64,000 nucleotides of DNA. It comes from Vandiemenella viatica (lineage: Eukaryota; Arthropoda; Insecta; Orthoptera; Morabidae). Each line of letters opens with the position of its first letter. Positions within the stretch are counted from its first letter, which is position 1. The notes under the pieces are model-generated. The model was not told the DNA's origin, did no database searches, and saw only the letters and a program-made list of their open reading frames with translations. This document shows positions 1 through 10,991 of this stretch, piece by piece. The stretch is taken from the NCBI GenBank assembly GCA_031002005.1, contig JARYHS010008074.1, forward strand, positions 270,569,930-270,633,929, read 5' to 3'. Position numbers and translations under genes: made by a program.

Positions 1-1073
1 CTTGAATTGTAAGAAAGAAGATCTTGAATTGATTCATTAAAATCAATTACAGCATGTCTTTATTCGGAAGTACACTATAAGTCAACATGCAGGATACGTT
101 TGCACAGTGAGCACGCAGGATGCGTTTACAAACATAATGATTTAAGTCTGACTTATACCACTTTCCTGATAAACAAAGCAGCTATTTCACTCATCAGTTG
201 AATTCCCAGTTCCTCCTGTTAGAAGCTGAATGAAAATCTGACTTGCTTCCTATTTTTTACTAACAGATTGAGAGATTGATTTATCTACATATGGTTTAGG
301 TGTCTTTTTTTATTGAAAATGTGACCGACCTACACCATTGTGACTTAAACCCTTCCAAATCGAACCTATCTCCGTGAGATAAAAACTTTGTGGCCAAAGC
401 TTATATTTTCGATCTTTCATAATTGTTTTTGGCGTTGCACTGATTCACTATTAATACCGATTTTTTTTTTTTTTTAAATCTGTGTACAAGAATGAAAGAA
501 CTAGGGTGAAACAGATAAAATTCTATGAATTTATTAGCCGTTCTAAACTAACTATTGGGTTTAATCTATTGATATAATAAAACTATAAACGGGAAAGTCT
601 TCACATATGAAATATTCTTTAAAAAATGAGTTCGGGTACTATTAACGGGCTACAGGAAAGAAATGAGCTGTATTTTTTAATTTGTGTCTGTCTGAAAATT
701 ATGAACAGGATTAAAGAAAAAAAATATTTGTTAGATTTTGACTGGGTTTCATTTAATGTACAGTCCGTGGTCCCGCGAGTAAAATAAGGCAAGTTTTATT
801 TTGATGTGAAGTCGGAAAGCTGAGATATTTAAGACGAAAGTGTCTACAAATTAGTACCCACTTTTCGTTGCACGGGTTATCCCACTCCAGTCGTGGTGGG
901 GATAGTCTACCAGACCCTCGGCTACCTGCGATGGTTCGGTGGATTTTGGAGCGGCCAAAAATCCAGCAGGGCCTGCCGAGCCACGCCAGTCCGTCCGCGC
1001 TGCCCCACACACGACGAGTTTTGGATCGGCGCGAGGACATTTGGCCTGTTGGCTCGTCCATGTGTGGCGGACT
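1..1073 (-). mobile_element. TTAA-flanked element, copy 1 (cut by window edge)
   Basis: In reverse complement the element starts beside TTAA (1074-1077) with an end like GGCCGCCACACATGGACGAG, the same terminus as the copy at 13709. It has no coding capacity. Near its terminus it matches the right-arm copy, whereas from about position 500 to 1 it is closer to the third copy (15681-16984). Confidence 0.6.
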
Positions 1074-1080
1074 TTAACAT

Positions 1081-1300
1081 CACATGCTTCAAAATTACTG
1101 ATCAGAATAATATACAGAAGAATGGAAATAGTAGTAAAAGGGATATTAGGTGAAGATCGGTTTGGGTTTTGGAAAAAATGCAGTACAAGTGAAGCAATGC
1201 TGGCATTAAGATTAATACTTGAAGGGAAGATCAAGAAAAACAAAGATACTTTTGTGGAGTTTGTTGATTTAGAAAAAGCTTTTGACTCCAGCATCCTCCT
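1081..1300 (+). pseudogene. LINE reverse transcriptase fragment (left arm)
   Basis: The translation shows a short stretch of the non-LTR reverse-transcriptase fingers: GEDRFGFWKKCST, then AMLALRLILEGK, then VEFVDLEKAFDS, where the aspartate is the first catalytic-type residue of the F-x-D-x-x-K-A-F-D motif. Nothing else of the ORF remains; the fragment ends at about 1300. The pattern resembles RTE-type LINEs, but the fragment is too short to classify firmly. The same fragment lies inverted in the right arm. Confidence 0.7.
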
Positions 1301-1391
1301 GTATAGTGATGAAACGCCATAAGACAGAAAGTGCTTTCAAATAGAGTAAAGCTTGTAACGCTTAAGTGCCATGTAAATGTTTTATGGCTGT

Positions 1392-3032
1392 CTCCAGTTG
1401 GTCCATGATAACCGCCTCTAAATCCTCCGACTCCGGTTCCACGACCACGTCCAAATCCTCCTCTCTGTCCACGGTTATTGTACCCGCCTCGATTCCTGTT
1501 ATCAGAATGAGGGTAGCTCTCCTGTCGCCGTTGGGAGTTACCTCTCTCCCCTTCCGATTGCAACTTCTCCACGAAATGGGATGGTGTCCTCCCCCCATAT
1601 TCTTTTGCTCTAATACTTTTCTCTTGTTCGTCCAGCCGACCCAACATCTTTACCGCCTCGTCAATGGTACATATATTATGGCTGACAAATACAAGCTGTG
1701 TCGACTCGGGCAAACGCGCACTAATCATCCGCACATATTCACCTTCACTGAAAGGTGAACTTAAATGTTTACAAGAGTTAACACACTTCAAGAAAAAATT
1801 TTGCTGAGTGCCGCTACCCGGCGAGTATGGCTTTCCCATCATTAAATTCCGCCGAACAGCAATTTGCCGGTCAATGGACCAAAAGTGTTCCAAAAAAGCT
1901 GACTTCAACTCCGCAAACGTCTCGCAGTTATCTGCAAACCGTTCTCCCCACATTCGTGCATCCCCCTTGATATGTTTACTAAACATTTCTATCTTCTTTC
2001 TTTCTACGGCCCTACAGAACGGCCCAAAATTTTCAAACTTCTTTACAAAATCCACCGGATGTATCCCCCCATTATCACAAAAGTTCTCCCAGTCCACTTT
2101 CTCTTCCACCATACACGCCGTGAGCGCATTCACATTTGGCATGATCTGACATTTGGCAACCTCTTCTCGCACCACTTCTGGAACTCGAACCTTTAGACTT
2201 CTTTCAACTTGCTTCTCTTGTAACTGTAACTTTTCATTCACCCATACTGCAGTGGAAGCCTTAACTTTTTCCACCTGACATGACAATTTTTCCACACCTA
2301 TTGTTAATTGGTCTACGTCTTCTTTCACTACCGTGTATTTTTCGGCAAGGTTCTCTCCTAAAACCTCCACTTTCGACATTCTTTCGTCATGGCTGTCTTC
2401 TATAAGCTCGACTTTTTTCTTTAGGGATTCCATATTTTGGTGCGAAACACTAGTTACCTGTTCGCAATCTGAACGATACTGAGTCAACTTACAAGATATC
2501 TCAGCAGTTTGTTGCGTACAACGTTCCCTATACTGGGTAAATTCTTCCCTAAACTGCCCTATTCGCGATTCAAAAGCATCCCGAAGACATTCAATACTTT
2601 CATTATTTTCATTTAATTTTGATTCAAGTGAAATTAATTTAGATTCAAGTGTTTCATTTAATTCTGATTTAAGTGAAGTTAATTTAGATTCAAGCGAAAT
2701 ATTATTTCCATCTATTTTAGATTCCAGTAGGAAATTTTATTTTCATTTAATTTGGATTCAAGAAGTGACTGAATTGACATGACAAATTGTCCCTGGAAAG
2801 CACAAAACATTTCCGACATGGACGCCTCATTACTTTCCCTAAACACTTCTCTTGACTTGTCAACTTTTGATTCACTAGCAAAACTCGTCATCGACTGTAA
2901 ATTATTAGACAAAGTAAGGGAGGACTGATTAAAGGCTACACTGGGTGCGCCACCAAAGGACTCACCTCCCAGCACCACCCCTCCATTCACACCAACATCA
3001 CCCTCAGATGCCATATTACAAAAATATTTCAC
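1392..3032 (-). pseudogene. Gag-like capsid protein, frameshifted
   Basis: The frame starts at an ATG near 3032 (MKYFCNMASEGDVG) and is broken by a 1-base shift near 2725. It then stays open to the deletion junction at 1392, giving about 545 residues in all. Middle part: short coiled-coil-like repeats (variants of SLESKL) and a long helical segment. C-terminal half: a retrotransposon gag core (HPVDFVKKFENFG, then KHIKGDARMWGERF, then FLEHFW). The tail is rich in Arg-Gly (RGGYNNRGQRGGFGRGRG) in place of a CCHC zinc knuckle, so RNA binding is probably through RGG. The frame now runs out through the LTR stub into host DNA. It is related to the gag at 57544-59065. Confidence 0.8.
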
Positions 3033-3956
3033 ACAATCAATTCAATATTCCGTTGTAGACAAGAAGGAAAAATTTAAAGCAGTCGAGCCAGCAACAAGAA
3101 TACACAGATAATCATTTACACAGAAAAAATAATAAATTTCTGCTTCCAAACCTCTCAATTTCGTTACCAAACAAGATATACACCTTGTCATAACATTCTC
3201 TTCCAATTGAATACCTACACTACCATCAGTTACTAAAATTATGGGCAATCTACTGAAATCTCTATCCATAAAACACACATAAAACTCTTGAAACTAACTA
3301 ACTCAACTACAGCTGGCGTATATCTGGTTTGTTACTACTTCAATCTTAAATAATTTTTTTATTTTTGAAAATAATTTGTTAAGCAAAATTACTACAGTTG
3401 CCCGGCACTTCAACTTCAAAAAGTTATCAGAGAAAATCTTTGTCACTTATTATTCAAATCAATTAAATATTTATATATATATTGTTTTTCTTAAAAAAAT
3501 TGCTAATTAATTAATTATTCGTGCCGGCTTGTGTTTCTTACAAAAACTGAAAACAAATCTTTCACTTCCCTTTCGATGCGACGAACAGCAACATTCTTGG
3601 ACGCCAATCAGCTGTGTGAAGTCTCGACCCACCAGGTTGTTGTCGTCTGCTATTTCCGCTTGCTTGCTGTGCCTTCTGAAGACTGAGCAGTTTCCCAAAA
3701 ACCCGCTGCGTGTCGCTGTCGACGTAGCACTGATACTTTCTCTGAATGCACCGCCCTCTAAGAAAAATAGTCTTTGCCGTGTGCTGCGCACAATTTCTCT
3801 GTATCGCAGAACTAGCTTCTCTGACCACGCTTCGCACCAACTGTTCAATTGTCAGCTTTGATTGTTGATCGTTCACTGCTTAATTATTACGTATATTCCA
3901 CCTCCGGTTGTGACTAATTATCGACAATTCCTCCCGTGGTTTACATATACTGTCCT

Positions 3957-3974
3957 GTCCAAACGGTTAGGCCA
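3957..3974 (-). other. Primer binding site of the deleted LTR element
   Basis: Immediately inside the 5' LTR the reverse complement reads TGGCCTAACCGTTTGGAC. It begins with the TGG that complements a tRNA CCA end, as expected for minus-strand priming. I cannot name the tRNA. The untranslated leader 3033-3956 holds no gene. Confidence 0.6.
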
Positions 3975-4611
3975 TGTAACGCTTAAGTGCCATGTAAATG
4001 TTTTATGGCTGTTAGCGTATATGTTGATAAATAAATTAATAAGTCTGTTCAGATTTATTTACTAAACAAACAGTTGCATTCAGTTTCTGAGCAGCTTTAG
4101 ATATGCTGCAGGTTCGATATTGACCACAGTCGCCACGGGCAATTTACCCGAAATAAAGTCATTCAACGGAGCTACTAGCATGCAAATGAAACATCACTCC
4201 GGAATACAGTTCACACTTGTTTATTACGTAAATGTTCTCAAACTACTACAAACCGTAGAAACCACCAAATGAATAATGCTAATCGGACTTCGTAAATCTG
4301 AAGATTGTCAGGCTCGTTTAAGCAATGAACAAGACAATAATTATCGCCACAACTAACACACATGCAACGGCAACACACTTTACTGCTCACAGTTCCTACT
4401 TATCTCCACTTTGCACTGAAATCATCACTGCCATTAAGTCTGTAGTCACACTTAATAAAGTTTCTGTAGCTGACTTACAGTTTACTAGTTTATCGAACAA
4501 CCAGTTATTATTCCGCGCGCTTACACATCCATATCCTCTCGCGCCATCTTCCCTTCCACTACTGATACTCCGCTCAACGGTAAGGATCGATATATCGATT
4601 GTTCCGTTACA
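3975..4611 (-). repeat. 5' LTR (637 bp) of the deleted retrotransposon
   Basis: It is bounded by TGTAAC and GTTACA. Bases 3975-4012 are repeated at 1354-1391, which defines the LTR edge. The other edge is set by the AGCT target duplication beginning at 4612. Confidence 0.85.
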
Positions 4612-4615
4612 AGCT

Positions 4616-5787
4616 GTCACAGCTGACTGAAAAGTGCACTATCACCAACCAAAATTATTTGCACGAAATATAATTATTTTCCAGTGAATACAAGTGAGTA
4701 TATGAAAAGATTGCAGTCTTACAAAGGAAAAGGATATAAACTACAAAAGACACAGATTATCAACTATAAAGGAGCAAAGAACAAATGCAGGTTATGCCAG
4801 TAACACAAAAGCAAAACATTATTTATTCATGTTACATTTTTGAAAAGGGGGAAAAAAACAAGTTATAATCTAAACTTGAATTATCTACCCATATCTGCTG
4901 GAAAGTATAATTTCAATTTCATCTTTACAAAACTTTTAATACTGTCAACAAACACTGTTCTAATTCAATTTATGTTTTATTAAATTAGTGCATTGTTATT
5001 TATTCTGGTTAATAACAGTGGAAAAGGGGGAAGAAAACCTTGCCATTGGTTCACACACAACTTTTCAAATGGATAAACTGCTGCAGGCAAATAAATGACA
5101 AACTTTTCAAGATATCTCACTCCCCAAAATCAAATCTTAAGCTCCGCTCTTCAGCTGTGTTACAGGCATTCACTTTTCATTACAAAATTCTATTAGCTGA
5201 ATGGTTTTTCATAATGATGATCTTGGATATAAATTGATTACATGTTTTAATTTACTAACAATATTTTAAACAAAACATCACTTTTGAATCAGAGCAATAA
5301 AATTATTTGTTGTGGAAACTAAGCCTTCAAGACAGTTCTATAAAATTAAAGTTTTAACACTCAAAGGGATTGAAAAATATTTCAGAGAACAAAGCTGTGA
5401 CAATCTCTTGCTTCCTCTTTTATTTTATTGTTTCTTTTTTCCTTTTCTTTTTAAATTTTTTATCATTAGTGACCTATGTACAAAATGAGAAATTATTGAT
5501 TGACACATAAATAAGTAACAAAACTACACATACCAAAATAGGCCTAAAATTTCACTTAAAAAAAAAAAAAAACATTATATGCAACCAGCTACTTTGTACT
5601 TGCAAATTAAATAATTTCACAAACTGAGCTTATAGTCAGCTTATAGAAAAGTGTCTCCAAAGATGAGGAAGTGTAAAATTTTACTGCTCCACGAGCCACG
5701 TTTAAGCTCGAACGAGAAAACCTCGCCACCCGACACTCGAAGTGGACTCGAGAGTCACGTCCCTCGGCAGCCCGAGGGGGACGGACG
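4616..5787. other. Downstream flank of angel-like exons, no other gene seen
   Basis: This is AT-rich sequence mirrored at 12243-13432 in the right arm. On the minus strand it is the presumed 3' UTR and downstream flank of the angel-like exons; a possible AATAAA signal lies at 5424-5429, about 360 bases after the stop codon. I see no other gene. Confidence 0.5.
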
Positions 5788-7020
5788 TCACGGGACGAGC
5801 ACGAAGTGGGCGACGAGAGGGTAGTGGTCGGAGGGGTGCTCAGCGTTGGGGATGGGCCCCACACGCCAGGCCTCATCACGTGTGAAGAGCCGGTACCTCG
5901 CGGCCAGCTTCAAGTTGCTCTCCTCTTTACTGTCCTCCGAGGTGCTGCAAAATCACCGACAAAGAAAATCTGTTTACATCTGAAAGGAAAATTTTCGATG
6001 TATCCCACACAATAATATGGCAGAATTCAGTGTTTTAAGAACAGCAAACTGTCTAATAGAAATATGTATACATAAGTAGAAGCAGTGAATTGTACAACTG
6101 AATAGCATAGTTAAAACAAATGATCCATGTAGCTCTGAAAATAACACAAAGTAAAAGCAGTACTGATGGTACATGTTAATATTTTTTTTAAAAAATATTT
6201 CACTTTTTTCATGTTGCTATAAGTTATCAGTTCTTACGACAACAATGTGAAGGTTAATGCTTTAAGGCAATATGAAAATAAATAAGTGCAGTTAAAGCAA
6301 ATGTAATTCTTGCTAAATATGGAGGCAGAAGAGCAAAGCAAAAAACAAACACAAGGCAATGAAAATTACACAGTGCTTTGGTCACCCTTTAGTCATGTAT
6401 AAGGGAAACAAATCGCACAGTAAGCTGATCGACGTGTATATTCTGCAGAACACATTAAGCATACACCTGAAATCCTGTTCAATTGTGACTAAACTCAACG
6501 TCCTGACAAGCATTCTTTCCTCCCTTTACCCGTTCTTCTCTCTGTACGTGAGCACTGCGCTCCCCCGTTTCTCCAATCGGCCCTAACCTAGTCGTCATCT
6601 GGGCATGGCTTATGCTTTACATTCCCACGTATCATCACACTCCGCTGGCATTTCCACTACCCCTTCCACTGTACTGACTGGAGTGGCACTGCAAAAGGTT
6701 TCTTTATCTATGCTATATGTTAAATATTCAATATTTTGAAGTTGTCAGCACCTTTTCATGATATCCATATTGCAATCTGTGTAAACAGCCATTCCATCAT
6801 TTTAAAGATATATCAAATTGTTTCTCACAGAAATATAAGGATACAAAAATAAAAAAACCTTCATAATTGAAAGAAATAGCAACAATACCTGTAAAAAATG
6901 TAGTCTACGGTGCTGCCATTTTCTTGAGTTGACGTCACCTCCTCCTCACCTGTACCGAGCTTCCCGTGAGTATAGACGGACTGCAAGTTCAGTCGGTGGG
7001 TCAGGGTTCCTGTACCAAAT
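5788..7020 (-). CDS. angel: Angel-like EEP-family hydrolase, last two exons (in frame)
   Basis: Two exons on the minus strand, 6889-7020 and 5788-5944, are joined by a 944-bp GT-AG intron (donor CAG/gtattg, acceptor ttttgcag). The first encodes LTHRLNLQSVYTHG and STVDYIFY; the second continues to HPSDHYPLVAHFVLVP and a stop at 5788-5790. The VDYIFYS and PSDH-x-x-L signatures are the C-terminal active-site elements of the endonuclease/exonuclease/phosphatase fold, with the catalytic Asp-His pair in SDH. The spacing and wording fit the CCR4-related protein Angel, which acts on RNA 3' ends (2',3'-cyclic phosphate or poly(A), family knowledge). Earlier exons are not in view and would have to lie in or across the assembly gap. 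Either this is the 3' end of a real gene or a duplicated fragment. Nocturnin or PDE12 are weaker alternatives. Confidence 0.75.
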
Positions 7021-7914
7021 CTGTGGGTTTCAATACAAAAGAAATTACACGATTTAAAACTTATTTTTTGTATTTCTTCTGACTTTTCAAGTTCATTAAC
7101 TTTTTAGATTACTGGTGAACATTTACAGTGCTCTCAAAATTACCTAAAAAAATATCACACATTAATCAGTGTCATATAAGGTCAAGATGTTATTATTTAG
7201 ACCAGTCTGTGCTTTGGAACATATTATCAATACACAGCGTGGCAGTTATTTTACGCGAGAAGGGAAAAAATATAGTTTTTTTTTTTTACTTCTTGCCATT
7301 CTTTCTCCAGCAGTGATTTTAACACTTAAGTGGTAGCATCAACTTCAAAGAATTGGTGGAAGAGTTTTGGCAAAAATGCATTATAATACACAAGTATAAT
7401 ATAAATGGTACATAATACAGTTTTAAGTGCTTATTTGGATGAAATTTTAAAAGATATTTCATACAGAACACTAAACACTGTATAAAGAATGTGTACATCA
7501 TTGACCTATCAATTTATGGCAGCACATGGCAGGTTATTAGCATGTTATTTCTACTGAAGATTTCATAACATGCTTCTACAATAGCCAATGAAACTTCCTT
7601 TCAAGATAATTCACAATGTCAGAAAATACATTAAAGTTAACATTTTCACCTGATACATACAATACCTAATCAAATATGCACATATAAGACTTTTGAAGTA
7701 GGAGCAATATAATTTAATGCTCACTGATATGGCAACCATTAACAAGAAATTTCAACAGGCCAAAGAAATGGCAAAGGACACATTGTAGTGTTGACTCTTC
7801 CACTGAGACTTGAAGGATACAACGATAGTGATAGTGAATGTGGCAAAGAGTGTACATGTGCATTGTAATGCTAAATGCTACACATTTTTCGTGCAATCAT
7901 TCATTTACTAATTA
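7021..7914 (-). other. Presumed intron upstream of the angel-like exons
   Basis: AT-rich sequence mirrored at 10101-10991, without an exon I can support. It begins with a good acceptor (tttgtattgaaacccacag) at the edge of exon 6889-7020. Confidence 0.45.
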
Positions 7915-8175
7915 ACATTCTGGCCTCGAATTCACGAGGACGCGGGTTCGAATACCCGTCCGGTCGGCCAGATATGCTCTTGCCGCGGTTTCCCCAGTTG
8001 TGTTTGATCTTATGAGCTACGCCAGGCTGCTCCGTGGTTCACTTTCCACCTTAACCTGAAGGTCCCATAGGAAAGGAACTGGCCGTCCTACCTCTGACAC
8101 AATGAGTTAGTGCACCTCCTTCGGGAGGATCCGACCGACCTTTGGGTTGTGGACTAAGTTAGTTTTTCTTTTTTA
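7915..8175 (+). mobile_element. tRNA-derived SINE (left arm)
   Basis: It contains a B-box-like GGGTTCGAATACCC within GGCCTCGAATTCACGAGGAC..., followed by a body with AAAGGAACTGGCCGTCCTACC. The inverted partner is at 9848-10100. The 3' part is shared with another SINE at 24000-24200, so the two families appear to have a common tail. Confidence 0.7.
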
Positions 8176-8255
8176 AAACAAACTTTAATGCAGAAAAAAA
8201 ACTTGCCTGTCTGTATGAAAAATGTACTGGCAATAGTGAAATCTATGCAGAAAAN

Positions 8256-9254
8256 NNNNNNNNNNNNNNNNNNNNNNNNNNNNNNNNNNNNNNNNNNNNN
8301 NNNNNNNNNNNNNNNNNNNNNNNNNNNNNNNNNNNNNNNNNNNNNNNNNNNNNNNNNNNNNNNNNNNNNNNNNNNNNNNNNNNNNNNNNNNNNNNNNNNN
8401 NNNNNNNNNNNNNNNNNNNNNNNNNNNNNNNNNNNNNNNNNNNNNNNNNNNNNNNNNNNNNNNNNNNNNNNNNNNNNNNNNNNNNNNNNNNNNNNNNNNN
8501 NNNNNNNNNNNNNNNNNNNNNNNNNNNNNNNNNNNNNNNNNNNNNNNNNNNNNNNNNNNNNNNNNNNNNNNNNNNNNNNNNNNNNNNNNNNNNNNNNNNN
8601 NNNNNNNNNNNNNNNNNNNNNNNNNNNNNNNNNNNNNNNNNNNNNNNNNNNNNNNNNNNNNNNNNNNNNNNNNNNNNNNNNNNNNNNNNNNNNNNNNNNN
8701 NNNNNNNNNNNNNNNNNNNNNNNNNNNNNNNNNNNNNNNNNNNNNNNNNNNNNNNNNNNNNNNNNNNNNNNNNNNNNNNNNNNNNNNNNNNNNNNNNNNN
8801 NNNNNNNNNNNNNNNNNNNNNNNNNNNNNNNNNNNNNNNNNNNNNNNNNNNNNNNNNNNNNNNNNNNNNNNNNNNNNNNNNNNNNNNNNNNNNNNNNNNN
8901 NNNNNNNNNNNNNNNNNNNNNNNNNNNNNNNNNNNNNNNNNNNNNNNNNNNNNNNNNNNNNNNNNNNNNNNNNNNNNNNNNNNNNNNNNNNNNNNNNNNN
9001 NNNNNNNNNNNNNNNNNNNNNNNNNNNNNNNNNNNNNNNNNNNNNNNNNNNNNNNNNNNNNNNNNNNNNNNNNNNNNNNNNNNNNNNNNNNNNNNNNNNN
9101 NNNNNNNNNNNNNNNNNNNNNNNNNNNNNNNNNNNNNNNNNNNNNNNNNNNNNNNNNNNNNNNNNNNNNNNNNNNNNNNNNNNNNNNNNNNNNNNNNNNN
9201 NNNNNNNNNNNNNNNNNNNNNNNNNNNNNNNNNNNNNNNNNNNNNNNNNNNNNN
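8256..9254. other. Assembly gap (Ns)
   Basis: There are 999 consecutive Ns at the centre of the inverted duplication. Any reading frame drawn across it is meaningless. The gap length may be an estimate. The bases after it (9255-9763) are T-rich and show no exon, element or repeat that I recognise. Confidence 0.98.
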
Positions 9255-9847
9255 TCTAAGTTTTTTTCTGTTCTCCCTTGCCCCCCTTTTTTACCTCAGT
9301 TTCCACAGACGTTTGCTCACTTCTTCTGCCACAACAATTTTGATCTATTGTCATAATATTGAAGAGCCGTGTAATTAAACCTGCTTTCTCAGTGAATGTT
9401 GTCAAGTGAATCATTAGTTGTGATTTTTAATTCTTTGACCTTACCCAGCTTTACCATAGCAGTTGATACAAATCAAGGTTTCGCATTTAAAAAAACTCAA
9501 ATTTGTTGTCAGTTTTCTTTTTCTTTTTGAAAGTTAATCTCTTCTGCCATTTTCTGTGTGCAAGCATTTCTTTTGTCCTGAATGTATTTAAGGATTGAGT
9601 AGCTTACAAAGCTTTCCATCTCAGCAGATGCAGCAAAATGAGGCTTAATGCTTTGAGTTCAGAACTCGGTATTATCATTCACTTACAAGGCTCCAATATA
9701 ATGAGAGAGACCCAAAAAAAAAACTCTTTAATTGGAATAACAAATATATGTATAAAAATATTTTTCTGCATAGATTTCACTATTGCCAGTACATTTTTCA
9801 TACAGACAGGCAAGTTTTTTTTTCTGCATTAAAGTTTGTTTTAAAAA

Positions 9848-10100
9848 AGAAAAACTAACTTAGTCCACAACCCAAAGGTCGGTCAGATCTCCCGAAGGAG
9901 GTGCACTAACTCATTGTGTCAGAGGTAGGACGGCCAGTTCCTTTCCTATGGGACCTACAGGTTAAGGTGGAAAGTGAACCACGGAGCAGCCTGGCGTAGC
10001 TCATAAGATCAAACACAACTGGGGAAACCGCGGCAAGAGCATATCTGGCCGACCGGACGGGTATTCGAACCCGCATCCTCGTGAATTCGAGGCCAGAATG
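9848..10100 (-). mobile_element. tRNA-derived SINE (right arm)
   Basis: Inverted copy of the SINE at 7915-8175 with a matching B box and body. It inserted before the duplication, because both arms share it at the same place. Confidence 0.7.
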
Positions 10101-10991
10101 TTAATTAGTAAATGAATGATTGCACAAAAATGTGTAGCATTTAGCATTACAATGCACTCACACTCTTTGCCACATTCACTATCACTATCGTTGTATCCTT
10201 CAAGTCTCAGTGGAAGAGTCAGCACTACAATGTGTCCTTTGCCATTTGTTTGGCCTGTTGAAATTTCTTGTTAATGGTTGCCATATCAGTGAGCATTAAA
10301 TTATATTGCTCCTACTTCAAAAGTCTTATATGTGCATATTTGATTAGGTATTGTATGTATCAGGTGAAAATGTTAACTTTAATGTATTTTCTGACATTGT
10401 GAATTATCTTGAAAGGAAGTTTCATTGGCTATTGTAGAAGCATGGTATGAAATCTTCAGTAGAAATAACATGCTAATAACCTGCCACGTGCTGCCATAAA
10501 TTGATAGGTCAATGATGTACACATTCTTTATACAGTGTTTAGTGTTCTGTATGAAATATCTTTTAAAATTTGATCCAAATAAGCACTTAAAACTGTATTA
10601 TGTACCATTTATATTATACTTGTTTATTATAATGCATTTTTGCCAAAACTCTTCCACCAATTCTTTGTAGTTGATGCTACCACTTAAGTGTTAAAATCAC
10701 TTCTGGAGAAAGAATGGCAAGAAGTAAAAAAAAAAAACTATATTTTTTCCCTTCTCGCGTAAAATAACTGCCACGCTGTGTATTGATAATATGTTCCAAA
10801 GCACAGACTAGTCTAAATAATAACATCTTGACCTTAGATGACACTGATTAATGTGTGATATTTTTTTAGGTAATTTTGAGAGCACTGTAAATGTTCACCA
10901 GTAATCTAAAAGTTAATGAACTTGAAAAGTCAGAAGAAATACAAAAAATAAGTTTTAAATCGTGTAATTTCTTTTGTATTGAAACCCACAG

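Larger units (their letters stand above)
1354..4611 (-). mobile_element. Deleted gypsy-type LTR retrotransposon (gag remnant)
   Basis: The element reads leftward. Its 5' LTR is 3975-4611 (TGTAAC...GTTACA). The 3' LTR survives only as its terminal 38 bases at 1354-1391, followed directly by the end of gag. All of pol and most of the 3' LTR are therefore deleted. The target site duplication is AGCT (1350-1353 and 4612-4615), and the right arm of the inverted duplication preserves the empty site. Insertion therefore post-dates the duplication, or the right arm lost it; a precise loss is unlikely. No pol, protease or integrase is left. Confidence 0.85.
1..8255. repeat. Left arm of a giant inverted duplication
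   Basis: Read in reverse complement, this stretch matches 9764-14815 nearly base for base over the angel-like exons, the flanking introns, a SINE and a LINE fragment. The left arm is longer only because an LTR retrotransposon sits at 1354-4611; the right arm keeps the empty site. Scattered substitutions and small indels separate the arms, so this is not a simple assembly copy of one sequence. The match runs to the window edge, so the true arm is longer. Identity was judged by eye, not computed. Confidence 0.9.

Noticed and set aside
4325..4630. 101-codon frame
   Set aside because: It lies inside the LTR and in no coding context.
6359..6586. 75-codon frame also present in the mirror arm (11427-11654)
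   Set aside because: Its presence in both arms is explained by the duplication; it lies antisense in the angel intron and has no domain.
7930..7985. Possible tRNA gene (B-box GGGTTCGAATACCC)
   Set aside because: No paired acceptor stem or anticodon arm, and the sequence continues into a repeated SINE body; the same applies at 15385, 18404, 24000, 29403 and 63511.
8188..9378. Long open frame across the gap
   Set aside because: It is almost wholly Ns and has no coding evidence.
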